The notes below the pieces were generated by a model. The model searched no databases. It was not told the DNA's origin and saw only the letters and a list, made by a program, of their open reading frames with translations. Positions 15,161-27,100 of a DNA stretch of 64,000 nucleotides are shown one piece after another; within the stretch, counting starts at the first letter, position 1; every line of letters begins with the position of its first letter. Origin of the DNA: Tiliqua scincoides. Taxonomy: Eukaryota > Chordata > Lepidosauria > Squamata > Scincidae. Location of the stretch: NCBI RefSeq assembly GCF_035046505.1, contig NC_089822.1, forward strand, positions 113,291,307-113,355,306. Reading direction: 5' to 3'. A program made the translations under genes and the position numbers.

Positions 15161-18100
15161 GTTTGTTCCTCTGCTAACCTGCCCGGGAGATCCGTAGCCG
15201 GTCCCACCTCTCCTTCCAGATCAGGGCCCAGAGCAGCAGAATGCGAAGCCCTTGCAGGCACTCCTGGGCAACTTCTGCCAGCAAGCCCAACTCCTTGATG
15301 CTCACTCGGGAGTAAACGCGGCCTTGGAGCACGATCCTAGGCATGTCTACTCAGAAGCCAGTCCCATTGTGTTGGGGGGGGCTTACTCCCAGGGAAGCGT
15401 GGAGAGGATCGCAGCCTGGCTGGATTCAGTGGGATTCACCAGGCAGGTTCATTCCGAAAGTCCTCGCCAACTTTCCGGCAGCGAGGTGAGCTCGGGGAAC
15501 AAGCACTGCCTTGCCTGGAGGAGGCCTCCCTGAGTGCCCCCTCTGCAGGCTGCAGCACACGCCCCATTGGCACAGCTGTGCCGGTGCTGCAGCAGAGCGG
15601 GTGAGGATGGGGGCCACGGGGGGTGGCAGCCTGGGTTCCGAGGAGGCAGGCGGGGGATCGGACTGCCCACTGCTTTCCAGGTGCCCAATCGGGGGCTTTG
15701 CGCGCCACTCCGAAGGCGCTTGTGCCTTTGGGCGGGCGAGGCGCGAGCCGGGGCTTCGGCCGCTACCGGGAAGAGCTTGGAGGCGCCACAGGGCGCGTGC
15801 GGAGGTGCGCGCGCGGGAAAGGGTCTGCGCGCGCCTCTGCGAAGCCTGAGCAGGTGCGCCGCCGGGAGGGAGTCTCCAGGTTGGGAGGAAAGAGGCTGCC
15901 TGCAGGGCGGGAGGCTGGTGGCCGGAGAGGTGGGCTTCGCAGCGAGAGGGGGTGGAGGCGCCCTGTGTGGAGACCGTGGAAAGAAGAGGCGAGAGTCTGG
16001 GCTCTGCCCCAGTGATGGCGGGAGCAGCAGCTCTCCTCGGAGGGGCTGGCCGTGGGGGTGGCGCCAAGGTAGAAAGAGTCCTTTCCCCCCTCCTCAGTTC
16101 TAGGGCCATAAGGTGGGTGAGGAGGCAGGTGAGGCAGAGCCTCTTCCCTGGGGTTCTTCCAAAAGCACCGCAGCCCTGTGAGGCGCCCAAGCACTTACAA
16201 TCCACCCACAGAGCGAGTTCACCCCACGGAAGAGGGCAGTGTGTGTGTGAGAGAGAGGGGGGGGAATGTGCTCTGTGCATGGATTGTGGATACTTGAGCG
16301 CCTCACACAGAGGCGGTGCTTTTTGAAGAACTCTGGTGGGGAGGCTGTGCCTCACCTGCCTCCCTACCCACCGCCCATGGGTTGTGGGTGCTTGGGCGCC
16401 TCACAAGGAGGCGGCACTTTTCAAAGGACTCTAGAGGGGAGGCTCTGCCTCACCTGCCTCTGCATCCACCGCACATCCCTGATTAGAGGCGTCTGGCACA
16501 CCACCTGGGGGACTGAGTAGCCTTCCCTGATCTGAATGAACGGAAAAAGAGGGTCTCCAAGTTGTGAGGGGGCAGTTTCCATTTAAAGAAGGGGAGCCTG
16601 TTTTAACTAGAGAAGATGTTCTGCAGGGGCTGCTGGTCCTCCCCGGCTCCCCCAGTGTTCCAGCCGCCTATTTCCCCAGGCTGGCAAAGATTTCTTCAAG
16701 ATCTCTACAGTGTGAGGAGTGGGAGGGAGCCCCAGAGTCAGGGTTCTCAGGGGGGATGTAACATGAGGAAGCGCTCATTGACTTCAAAAAGATGTACGTA
16801 CCAATACAGGGTTGTTGAGTTGAGTTGAAAAACTTATGAAGGTATAAAAACACTGGTTTTGCTGAGTCGAGAAGGTTGTGATCTGATGCTAAGAAGCCAC
16901 AGACACAGAAACAGACTCTTGAGTTGGCTCATCTGAAGTCAGTGGGACTTATCTGAGAAACGTGTAGATGATTATGCTCTAAAATGCACACAGATATCTG
17001 GAAATATGGCAGTCTCTGCCAGGAAGACTGACAGCAGCCTTGCCTCATGGGCAGCTCGATCTCTGAACTTGCATCTGCTGCAGCAAGTTTGGTCATTTGT
17101 GTTCCACAGGATTCTTTGCTTTGAGATTTTGTTTCAGGGCTATCTCTCTTGCTCTGTTACTCCAGGCTCTTGTTCTGGCTATTGGAAGAGCCCAATCCTA
17201 GGGATGTCTACTCAGAAGTAAGTCCCATTATATTCAGTGGGGTGGTCTTAGACTGCATGCCTATCTAGACTTACCTGGGAGTAGTTCCATTGAATTCAGT
17301 GGGACTTACACCTGACTAGACATGCAAAGGGTAAGGATGCTGTTTACAGAACAAAAGGCATGGGGATCATTCCATGTCAAATCATCACATTGTTTCAGAA
17401 CCTCCCCAGATTTTTATGAAATTTGGGGTGTTTATTTGTCCTATGATGTAATGCAAAAATACCAATTTTTAGCAGCCTGTGTTCATTGTTTAGTAGCCTG
17501 TGTTCAGTTTGTGAAGACAACTTGCTTCTGTTATTTGTTGATAAATATCTGTAGTGTCAGTAGCAAATGTGATGTAATAATTTGAGGTAGCTTTTTTATT
17601 AATGAGGATGCAACAAACATCTCTAAAGTAGATAAGAAATGGACCTTAAGTTGTTTTAATCCATTTAAAAAACCTAATCTTTCCCATCAAAGGAAGGGAT
17701 TAATAGCCCAATCCTGAGCTGTCTCAGGTGCAGGGCTGAGGTGCTGGGCTGCGGCAGCATCGAAAATGGCTCCTCAGGACAAGAAATTTCCCCTCCCCCC
17801 CCCCCCCGGGTAAAGCGAGTAGCCCACAATGGGGCTACTCGATTCACTGCCAACGAAAAGGTCAGCGGGGAATCATAGGCTTTGGATCCGGTGGAGCGTT
17901 GCTCCACTGGTCTCGCCTCCCTAGCATTCCATTTTTTTGATAACATTTTGAAAATTTAGGCTTAAATATATTTTCACTCTGAGTTAAAAAATAAAAAATG
18001 CAGTTCTTTAATAACTCCATAGGATCATTATGACAAGTTTTATCAAAATCTAAGAACGTGAGGTAGAAAAATATTACGTGTGATGATTTGCCATGGAATG

Positions 18101-21100
18101 ACTTGTGAGTGTTCAGAGTTATTATGAGGTATTTTAAAGTATATTCTCCAGATTTTCTGATAGCTTTCCCCCAGCTATAAATATTGAAATTTAAATTATA
18201 TCCTTGAATCTAGCAGACCTGAAGGAGGGAGGCTTTTATTAGAGAGTTTTTCTAGTTCAATGGGAGTGAGTTCAGTGGAACATACTACCAGGTACATGAG
18301 CATAGTATATGTGCAAAGTGCCTTTCCTTCTTGTTAGCACATAACCTTCTAGTTGACCCTCTGACTGACCCTCTCCTTCTCTTTCCCGTAGGTGTGAGTC
18401 CCTAGGCATGGCCTGCTGCTTCCAGATGCCAGATAACACAGCCCTCAGCTTCCTTCAGGAGACTGCCCAGCTCCTCTCCCCACCAGAGCCTATTGGTAGC
18501 ACCCCAGGCACGCCTCCACCGCAGGTGGGCTTGGCTGTGCACCCTAGGCACAGCTCCCCTTCGGTGGTCCAAGGCGATTGCTTATCCCCTACTCTGGCCT
18601 CTCTTGGTCCATTGGATGCCCTGAGCCTCATCAGCCTGCACTGCTCCAACCTCGAGTCGGAGCCTGTCGAGCTCCCAGAGGCTGGCGTGGTGGAGCAAGA
18701 GAGGCCTCCTAGCACCCTCTTCAAAAACTGTTGTGGCAACCATCTGTGGACAGCCTGTGTGGAAGAGCCCAGAGCGGTGAAGCTACAGGGCTCTGGTGGC
18801 CCGCACAGGCCCGAGTCGCAGTGCAGCAAGAAAAGAGTCTCCCGCAAGCAACCCAGACCTAGGCGGAGCTGCGAATCCCGAGATCCTGCCTTCCAAGGGG
18901 TGACTTTCCAGATGCAGTTGTGCCACAGCAGCTCTGAGGGCTGTCAGCTCCTCATTAGCCCCCGATACAGCAGGTACAGCAGCTGGAGGGCAGTTCAGGG
19001 AAACGATGCCAAAATTGTACTAGTTGTTGGAGGTAGTTCTCACAACAACAAAATCTTTCCCAGAGTCCCAAGGGTTTTTCCCCTCCCTGAACCAATTGTC
19101 TGTCCCATCACAAGGCTCTTTATTAGTACCAGCATTTCTTTCCTGACTTTCTGCCTCCTTTAGGACTTCAAACTTCATTCATGAATGCTAGTACTAGTAT
19201 CTAGGTGTTAGAATTTCAACTTTCTTTTCCACAAATTCCTTCCCAAAAGTTTCCAAACTGTGGACCACTACATCCTAGAAAAGTCATTGCCACATCTCTT
19301 GAAGCTCTGTTCTGTGCCGCAGCAGCAGCTTTCAAACCCAGTCTCCTCAGAAACTCACACTGGGCAGGCACTTTTGCTGCTCATCATCCCAGGTGTGCCC
19401 TCCCCCTGTTTTTCAGATGGGAACAGCTGCCCAGCATGACTTTCTGAGGAGACTGGGTTGAAAGATAAGAGGCTGTGGCAAGGAATTGAAAGCTCGGTGT
19501 TGTGTGGGGACGCCTTTTCCAGAGCACTGGATTTGGCCCACGGGCCAGGGTTTGCCGCCTGCTGTGTTAGATCAATAAATGTTGCTCCTCATAGCCATCT
19601 TCTTGTGCAGAAGTCATGCTCTTTCCCTATTTCTTTTGGTGGGAGGAGGGGAAGTAGAAACTTTAAAAGCAAGGCATGTATTTTTGTGGTGTGCAAGTTT
19701 GTCAAAGGGCTTCTTTATGGATAGCTCTTCTTTAGCTGTTAAAGCAATTTTGCTTGGAGGAAAGTACTAGGGAGGAGATTCTCTTCTGTTAGTATACAGT
19801 ACTGCAGCATTTACCAAACAGTGGATTGGGACCCACTGGTGGGTCCTGACCTGATTTCTGGTGGGACACGAAGTGCTGAGCAGAGCCTCCAATGTAAACA
19901 GAGGTGATGGCAACGGCACTCTGGGAGGTGACATCATAATGTCACTTCTGGGTTCTTCTGGAAGAGAAGGCAATGGTGATGGTGGCAGCTTTGTCATCTC
20001 GCTGCTGCCCTATTCCTTCTCCTTTGGAGACTAACAGCTCAATCCTATCCAACTTTCCAGCACCGGTGCAACTGCGATGCAGCCCCGGGGTAAGGGAACA
20101 AAATGTTCCCAAACCTTAAGGAGGCCTCTGTGACTGCACCCCCAACACAGGAAGCAGTGCATACCCCATATGCACAGCAGCACCAGCACTGGAAATTTGG
20201 GTAGGATTGGGCTGTAAGACTCCAAAGGAGAAGGAATGGGGTGGCAGCAAGATCGCAAAGTCATTGAAACATGAGGAGGCAGCAGCAACCTACAGCCACA
20301 TTTGTACTCCTGCTTCTCCTGCTGCCACTTATGGTCCTGCTGGACCTCACATGGCACCCCTTTCTGGCTTGGCACCTGGGATGGCTCACCCCCCAACTGC
20401 TATGCCACTGCACCGGGTATCACTCATAAATGAAATTGTAGGAAGTTCATTTAAAATTGACTTGAAAAATAACCATTTATGAAATCTACGCTGTTCTCAT
20501 AGGTACTCTCTCTGATATAGGAGCTAGTTTATTATTATATTGCTTTTCAACAAATAGTTGACAAAGTGATTTACATAGTGGGGGAAAAAATTATTCACTG
20601 ACCCAAAGGGGCTCAAAATCTGAAAAAAGAAGAGGCAGCAACAAATAAGCAGCTCTTGAAAAAGATTCTATGATATAGCTAGGGACAACTGCTTTCACCC
20701 ATGAATTGTACAAGAATCACCAGGTAACAGTGGAAAGCTGTGTTCAACAGCACTTTTTTTCTCTGTTCTACAAGCATGCACTAAAAATGGAATTGCATTC
20801 TTCTGTTCCAAAGCTATTGTTCATTTCGTGTAGTTTTAAATTAAATTGCTTACATGATTTTGGAATTATGAGGAATAGACAGTAACAGACCTGCCCTGCT
20901 ATATGCCTACGATGGTCTATGATGCTGTCCCACTGCACCCCACTTAACCAGCACAATAGAGTCTCACACAATGTTGGGGGCAGCTGGGAAAGAGTTCTGA
21001 GGCTTCCCCATGGTCTTCAGCAGTTCTTCTGGGAAACCAGAAGTACTGCTTAAGATCGCAGCAGAAGCCTCAGAAGATTTCCCATACAGTCTGGAGTGCT

Positions 21101-24100
21101 GCACTGACACAGCGCTCCGGACACTTGCCCTCCCTCCACCCCTCCAGACGCGCCACTGGGAATAGAAGCAGGATCATGTGATCCTCCCAGAAATGTGAAT
21201 TGGTTCCCAATATTCCCTTTTCCTAAGAGTTTTTCTTATGTCCTCCCATTTTATTTGACATGATCCTAAGAACACAATTGCACCATTGGTTGTGTTCCCA
21301 AAAGCACTGTAACAGAGAATGCAGAAAAGGTAATGTCAGGGGTATGATGGTGTAAAGTCAGGGTTAGTTCCTGACTAGCGTTGCCTGGCAGAATGGTACT
21401 TCTGCTCATGGGGGAGTGGATGAGATTTCTGCCAACTGATCCATTAATCAGAAACACCACATGCCATATTCCACACTCTTCAGGGTGCAGGGACACACAC
21501 AGAAGCTTGCTCAAGGTAAGGGAATATTCATTCCTCACTTCAGGGCTCCACTGTAGCTGCATTGGCACTGGAATGTTGGATAGATTTGGGCCTTTAGTTT
21601 TTGATACACAAAGTGTAAAAGTTGTTGCAGCCTTTCAAACTTCCTCCTTGCTTTCCGTGGCACCTGACTTTCTGTCTCCAGAGATGGCAATGCGCTCCTA
21701 AGGTGCTCCCAAGTGTGTGCATGTATTGCAATTCTTGGGAATTTACATGCAATCAGTGGTGTAGCTAGGTCATTTGATATCACTGACCCATAAATTTTTA
21801 ACAACCGCCCCCATAAAAAATCACTAGGGTTGGTGTCACTCAGTGCAATAACTCATGTTGTCACTCCCATTAACTTTATTTATTTAAATATTTTTTAATA
21901 TATAATGGTATAGGTCACCCAACAAATCAATAACTAACAAAAAAACCAGTGGCCAGCATGACACTCGCACAATAGGACTTCTAGTTTTAGCTCTGACACA
22001 TAGAAATGAGAGGTGATTTGTACAGTAACTGATGCTAACATCTTATCAGTTCCATGCTTTGTCATAACTCCTCATTTGCTCTCAGAACAATCAATCTCAT
22101 TGATCAGTTTTGAGTTAAAGAAATCCACTTTTTGTTACATAAGACAGTTGTGGTTTCTTTTTCTGTTTATTTGGCTATAACTTTTGATGGAATAGAGATA
22201 ATTCAATGTGGTTTTTTGTTACATTATGTATTAAATTACCTTCCAAATGATATGTTATGATATTGTTTATAAATACAAATTTTCCTAAATGTTTCCACAA
22301 TCCTGACAACTAGTGGTGTCACTTCCCGCAATGTGGTTCACCCCCATTACCCCTAGCAACATCACTGCATACAGTACCCCCACTTTGTACTTCTGTGCCA
22401 CTGCTTTGTACTTCTGTGCCACTTCTGGCCAAACTGTGGAGGATGGGGCAGTATATTTTGGATAAAATCAGTCTAATTTTTCTGCCTTGAAATTACTCTC
22501 CAAATTCATCTCCTGAAAAACCTTCAGCTTACCTTCTTGCTGGAAGGTAGGCTGAAGGCCAGATCTTGCTGGAAGCATCCATACTACTGTGGAGTTTGCA
22601 TTTTCCCAATGGCACTCTGAATGTTACATGTTTTTTTTCCTGGTCATTTGAAAGAACTTATAATTTTACTGAGTACCCCAATGTGGGGAGGGGCTGTAAA
22701 GCACATTTGTGGCACCCTGTGAGTAAGCAGCACTTACTGTCTGTGAGTAAGCAGACAGGAAAGTGCTGTCCAGTGCTGAATCCAAGTGCACAATCCAACA
22801 AAGCAGGTAAGTTCCTGCCAAGTGGCACAAGGGGGTGCGTGGAACAGGGCAGGGTAGAATCGGGGAGAGCAGAGGGAAGCGTTTTTGGCCTGTAAGGGGG
22901 CAGGATTGACAATACTGGCCTGTGAGGAATCCTATTTCCCCCTCCTGGGCTTGAAAACCTGACATGGGGCTTCTTGGACTTGTGCCACTGATTTCTCTGG
23001 CACAAATCTGATTAGCCCCATTGTACAGGCTAGAGCTCTACATGGGTTAAGGGAACAAATGTAGACTCTTCAATCTTAAATGTAGCCTGCTGAATTGCGG
23101 TGCTGGCTATAGTGTCGACTGTGTGGCCCTGATATGCCAGTACTGTTTAGGATTGGGCTGTTAAAAGGTATAAATCAGACTCAACCTCTGGTATAAAAGA
23201 GTATAAAAAGAGTCCAGTATAAAAGTATTGGTTAAATATTTTGACATGCTCTCTTGGAAAAGAGAAACTAATACAAATGGGGAATAACTATATTTGATGT
23301 AATATGATGTGGATGAAACAAAATTGTAGTGATGAGCTGGCCTAGGATAGTTACACTCAAGGAGGAAAAGTATACAACCGCTTAACAACCTTCCGCTTAA
23401 TGGCAGACCACCTATACAATGGAGAAGCACAACAAAGAGGCTCTTACTGAGACAATCAGATCTCTCATAGCTTGCAGCAGAGTGTCTGTTTACACAACAA
23501 AGAGGTTCTTAATCGGCCTCCAGAAGCCTGCTAAACCAGAGAATGTCTGGTAGGGAGCATCTTTTTACACAACAAAGGCACTAGATTGGGCTGAATGTTC
23601 ACTTAATGACCTAATTGCATAACAACAGGGAATCGGAGAACATATCCCCATTGTTAAGTGGTGCACACCTGTATATATGCAATGTTTTTCAATATTTGCC
23701 AGGCATTACTCCTGTTGTTTAACTCCAGAAGGTTACTAGCCATGTGTACTGTGGGCTTTAAATATTTAGGTTTAAGGATTTTTTTACTACTCTATAAGTT
23801 TTCATTAACATTTGCATTTTTAAAAAATGTTTTACAGGCATGACCCCATATCCATGGGGATTCTGTTCCGGACCCCCCCACAGTTACCTGATACCGTGGA
23901 TATGGGCAACGCCTGTCCCTCCACCCTCTGGAGCCAAGGGGAGCTCTGCTGAGCACAGCAGAGACTGCGGATGTCTGTCCATGATGTTTTGGACATTCAG
24001 GAGCTCAAAACACATGACTTTCAGTTTCACAGAAAATCCAAAAGTGATGTTTTTAATGCCCGCTGGGGCTTCCCAATGTCTTATATAGCATTAAAAATGT

Positions 24101-27100
24101 CATTTCTGGTTTCTCTTGGAAAATCACGTGCTTTGAGCTGCCAAGCTCATTCTGAGCCTGGCAGAGGCCATGAATAGACATCCGGAGCTCAGGGGAGCAG
24201 AGCTCCCCTTGCCTTTGGAGTGGGTGTGCATGGAAGATGCATGCAGAGGGGCCCATGGGCCTGATACATGGGTAACTGAATCTACAGATAGGGGATCCAT
24301 GAATATGCCCCCCCCGTACGTATACTGACTTGAGAGTGTTTCCGACTTATTTTTGTTGGCCTGCTGTAAATGACCAGCAGCCCAATCCTAAGCTGCCTGG
24401 CATCCAGAGGAGCAGTTGCACCGAAATGGCTACCACTGCATCCTATGGGTGTCATGGCAGCTGCTGGAGTCTGTTCAGGAGAAGGGGCATTTTTTCCCTT
24501 CCTCAGGTAAGAGCGCAGGCCCCGCAATGGGTCTCTTCCAGTCTGTGCTGGCTAGTTTGCCAGCACAGACTGGAACAGCTCCAGGAGAGGCTTTTCAGCC
24601 CAACATGAAGCATAAGATCCTGTGGGGCAGGGCTTTGCTGGTCCCACCCCCTCCTGCCCAGGTTCCTCCCCCTACCCTGCTCTCTTCCCCTCTGTTCTTC
24701 CCACTCCCTGCTTCCCCCCTGCCCCGAAAGTACTTGTTGCCAGCCAGCGCTTCAAGAGCACCTGCCAGCCCTTCACATGGTGCAGAGGCTCAGTGCCAAC
24801 TAGTGCTGGTCCAGCGCCGGTGGCCCGTCTTCTCTGGGTGCGGAGGACACGTTTGTGACACCCAGTGCTGGCGCGGGAGCTCAGCACCAGTGCTAATGGA
24901 ATTAAGGGTTGGGCCCTAGAGTGGATAGTATCAGCAGCAGACCTAGCGTTTTGTAAATGAAGCAGATGCCCTGGTTGCTAGGTCTGTGCGCTTCTAGGAC
25001 CGTGCGGGAAGCTTCTCTGAGGCTTCTGATGCAGTCAGAAACTGCACTTCTGATTTTCCAAAAGTGCAGTTTAAGACCCCTGTGGAACTTCAAAACACTT
25101 TCCGGTTGGTCCTGGAGTTACACAAGGCTCGGTATTGCTGCGGTAAGTGGGGAGGGGGAGCGACTTCGCACAAGGGGAGGTGACATGTAGCAAGGGGATG
25201 GCATCGTGGATCTTTGCCCCAGGTGCGGGGCTGTGGAAGTCTGCCACTGGATAGTATAATGACTTTGGATCTGAGAGCTATTACAGATCCAATGTCCTCA
25301 GCCATGGAGTCACAGTGACTTATCTCTCAGCCTCTGTTCTCCAGTAGTCTATATAACCAGGGTCTCCAAACTTTTCAGTATGAGAGCCACATTGTATATT
25401 TTATACATTTTTCATGGGCTGAAAAAAAAATTCAGTTTTATATATGAATTAATGAAATTTAGATGAATGAATAAGTTTTACTTTGATTTTTTTTTAGTTT
25501 AATGCCAGCTTTGGAGTTTAATGCCATGCTTAAACTGAGAAATGGTATATAATGAGTAAAAATGTCAAACATTAGCCAATGCTCTGACAAATATCCAAGT
25601 TGCTACGGGCTGGATAAAATCTTGTGACTGACCATTTATGGCCCCTAGCCAGTAGTTTGCAGATCCTGGTTTTTAAAATGGGAAAGATGTTAACCGTCCC
25701 AAAGTAATTATGAAATTGTGTGAGGTAAACAAGGTTAGTGTTCTTAGCAACTGAGCAGGATATAGAACCAATTAAAATAATTTGGAAATCAGTGTTTTTA
25801 AAGCTTATCTAAAATATTATAAATCTAATCTATGTTCAGTGGAAAACCTAGGAAAAGAAGCCAAGTTCCTATAGGAAGAGAAGAACTCAAAGCTGGGAGT
25901 TTGGAGGAGGAAGAAGAATGCCTCTCTACCCACAGTATGTTAATTTTTTAGGCATTAAATATTGTACCAACTGGTATTATAGGATTTTACAAAGGCAAAG
26001 ACATGCTGATCCCTTTTTCTTCAGGAGAACAAACTCTAATGATCTGATCTTTTTTTAGTAATTGTGCAGGCGATTAAATGTTTTGATTGGGTTGCAACAA
26101 TCTTTGGTGTCGTAACCCATGGCAATGTTCAGGTATTGCAAGCTGGATGCTGGTCTAGCACAGGGCTCTTCCAATTACGACTCATGGGCCAGGTCCAGCG
26201 TTTGGAGATGGCCCTTCCTTGTGTGAGCAATGCTTACCATTCTGCTGTGCTGCTGCTGTTCCTGGCACCCAATCTTGACACAGGATTACTCTGGGCAGTT
26301 GCATCTGCCTGGACATCCTGTTGCAAAGCCTGCTGGGGCGATGGGAAATAGATGCAACTGCCTAGAGCATCTCTGTGTCAAGATCAGGTGTGAGGAGCAG
26401 CAGCAGTGTGGAAGAACTGTAAGCGCTAGCTAGGACGGGGAGTGTTTTTCACCTGCATAGCAGTCTTCAGTTTGGAGACAGTTGAGGGTCCATCCAGTGA
26501 AAACATCATGCTAACAATTGTCAGACGTAGCAAATGAAGCAAACAAGGAGCCCAATCCAGCGCAAAGCCCCCCATGTCAACGCAGCAGCACCAGCACGGC
26601 TGCAGAATTTAGCAGGTGGGATTTCCTTGAGATAAGGGAAACATCTGCCCCCTTGCACCATGGTAAGCACTTATGCAATGTGACTGAATATTTCTCTGTT
26701 TGCACATTTTTACTTCTTTTCCAGCGAATGATTCATTTGTGCACCAGTTTAGTCCCTTACTGTAAAAAGTATGCCAGTTTCATTATTAATTACGGGGGGG
26801 GGGGGGCGCAGAATACCTTGCAAACTATTCCTGTGCCCCAATTTCCCTAAAATAACTGCCTTTGCCCTTGTGGTGCATAAAATGGGGTGACCCTAACACT
26901 CTGAAAAAGTACAGAAGAACAGTTTTATCTCTCTACTTTCCACAGAAAAATTCCAGAAAAATTTATGGAAGCAGTTTTTTGGGGGTTTGCTTTAAGAATG
27001 AATGGTGTGTTTTTGATCCAATTGACCTGATTCTGTAAGTCACTGCACGGGCACAGAAGTTCAGTGGATGAAAAATCAAGGCTCAAAGATTGACACACAC

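Larger units (their letters stand above)
14770..16060 (+). promoter_or_regulatory. ZGLP1: CpG island over ZGLP1 exon 1
   Basis: The most CpG-dense part of the window, peaking at 15690-15870. It spans the proposed first coding exon and the start of intron 1, as expected of a CpG-island promoter. Much of 15318-15610 is derived from family B and A elements, so part of the island comes from repeats. No TATA box was identified and the transcription start was not located. Confidence 0.65.

Noticed and set aside
14590-15177. 195-codon + frame across the microsatellite into exon 1
   Set aside because: The frame contains translated TCCA/TTCA repeats and runs out of frame with the proposed ZGLP1 exon.
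15426-16355. 309-codon open frame on the - strand
   Set aside because: Lies in the CpG island, where high GC removes stops. It crosses family A/B repeats and the local 97-bp units, and has no domain or splice logic.
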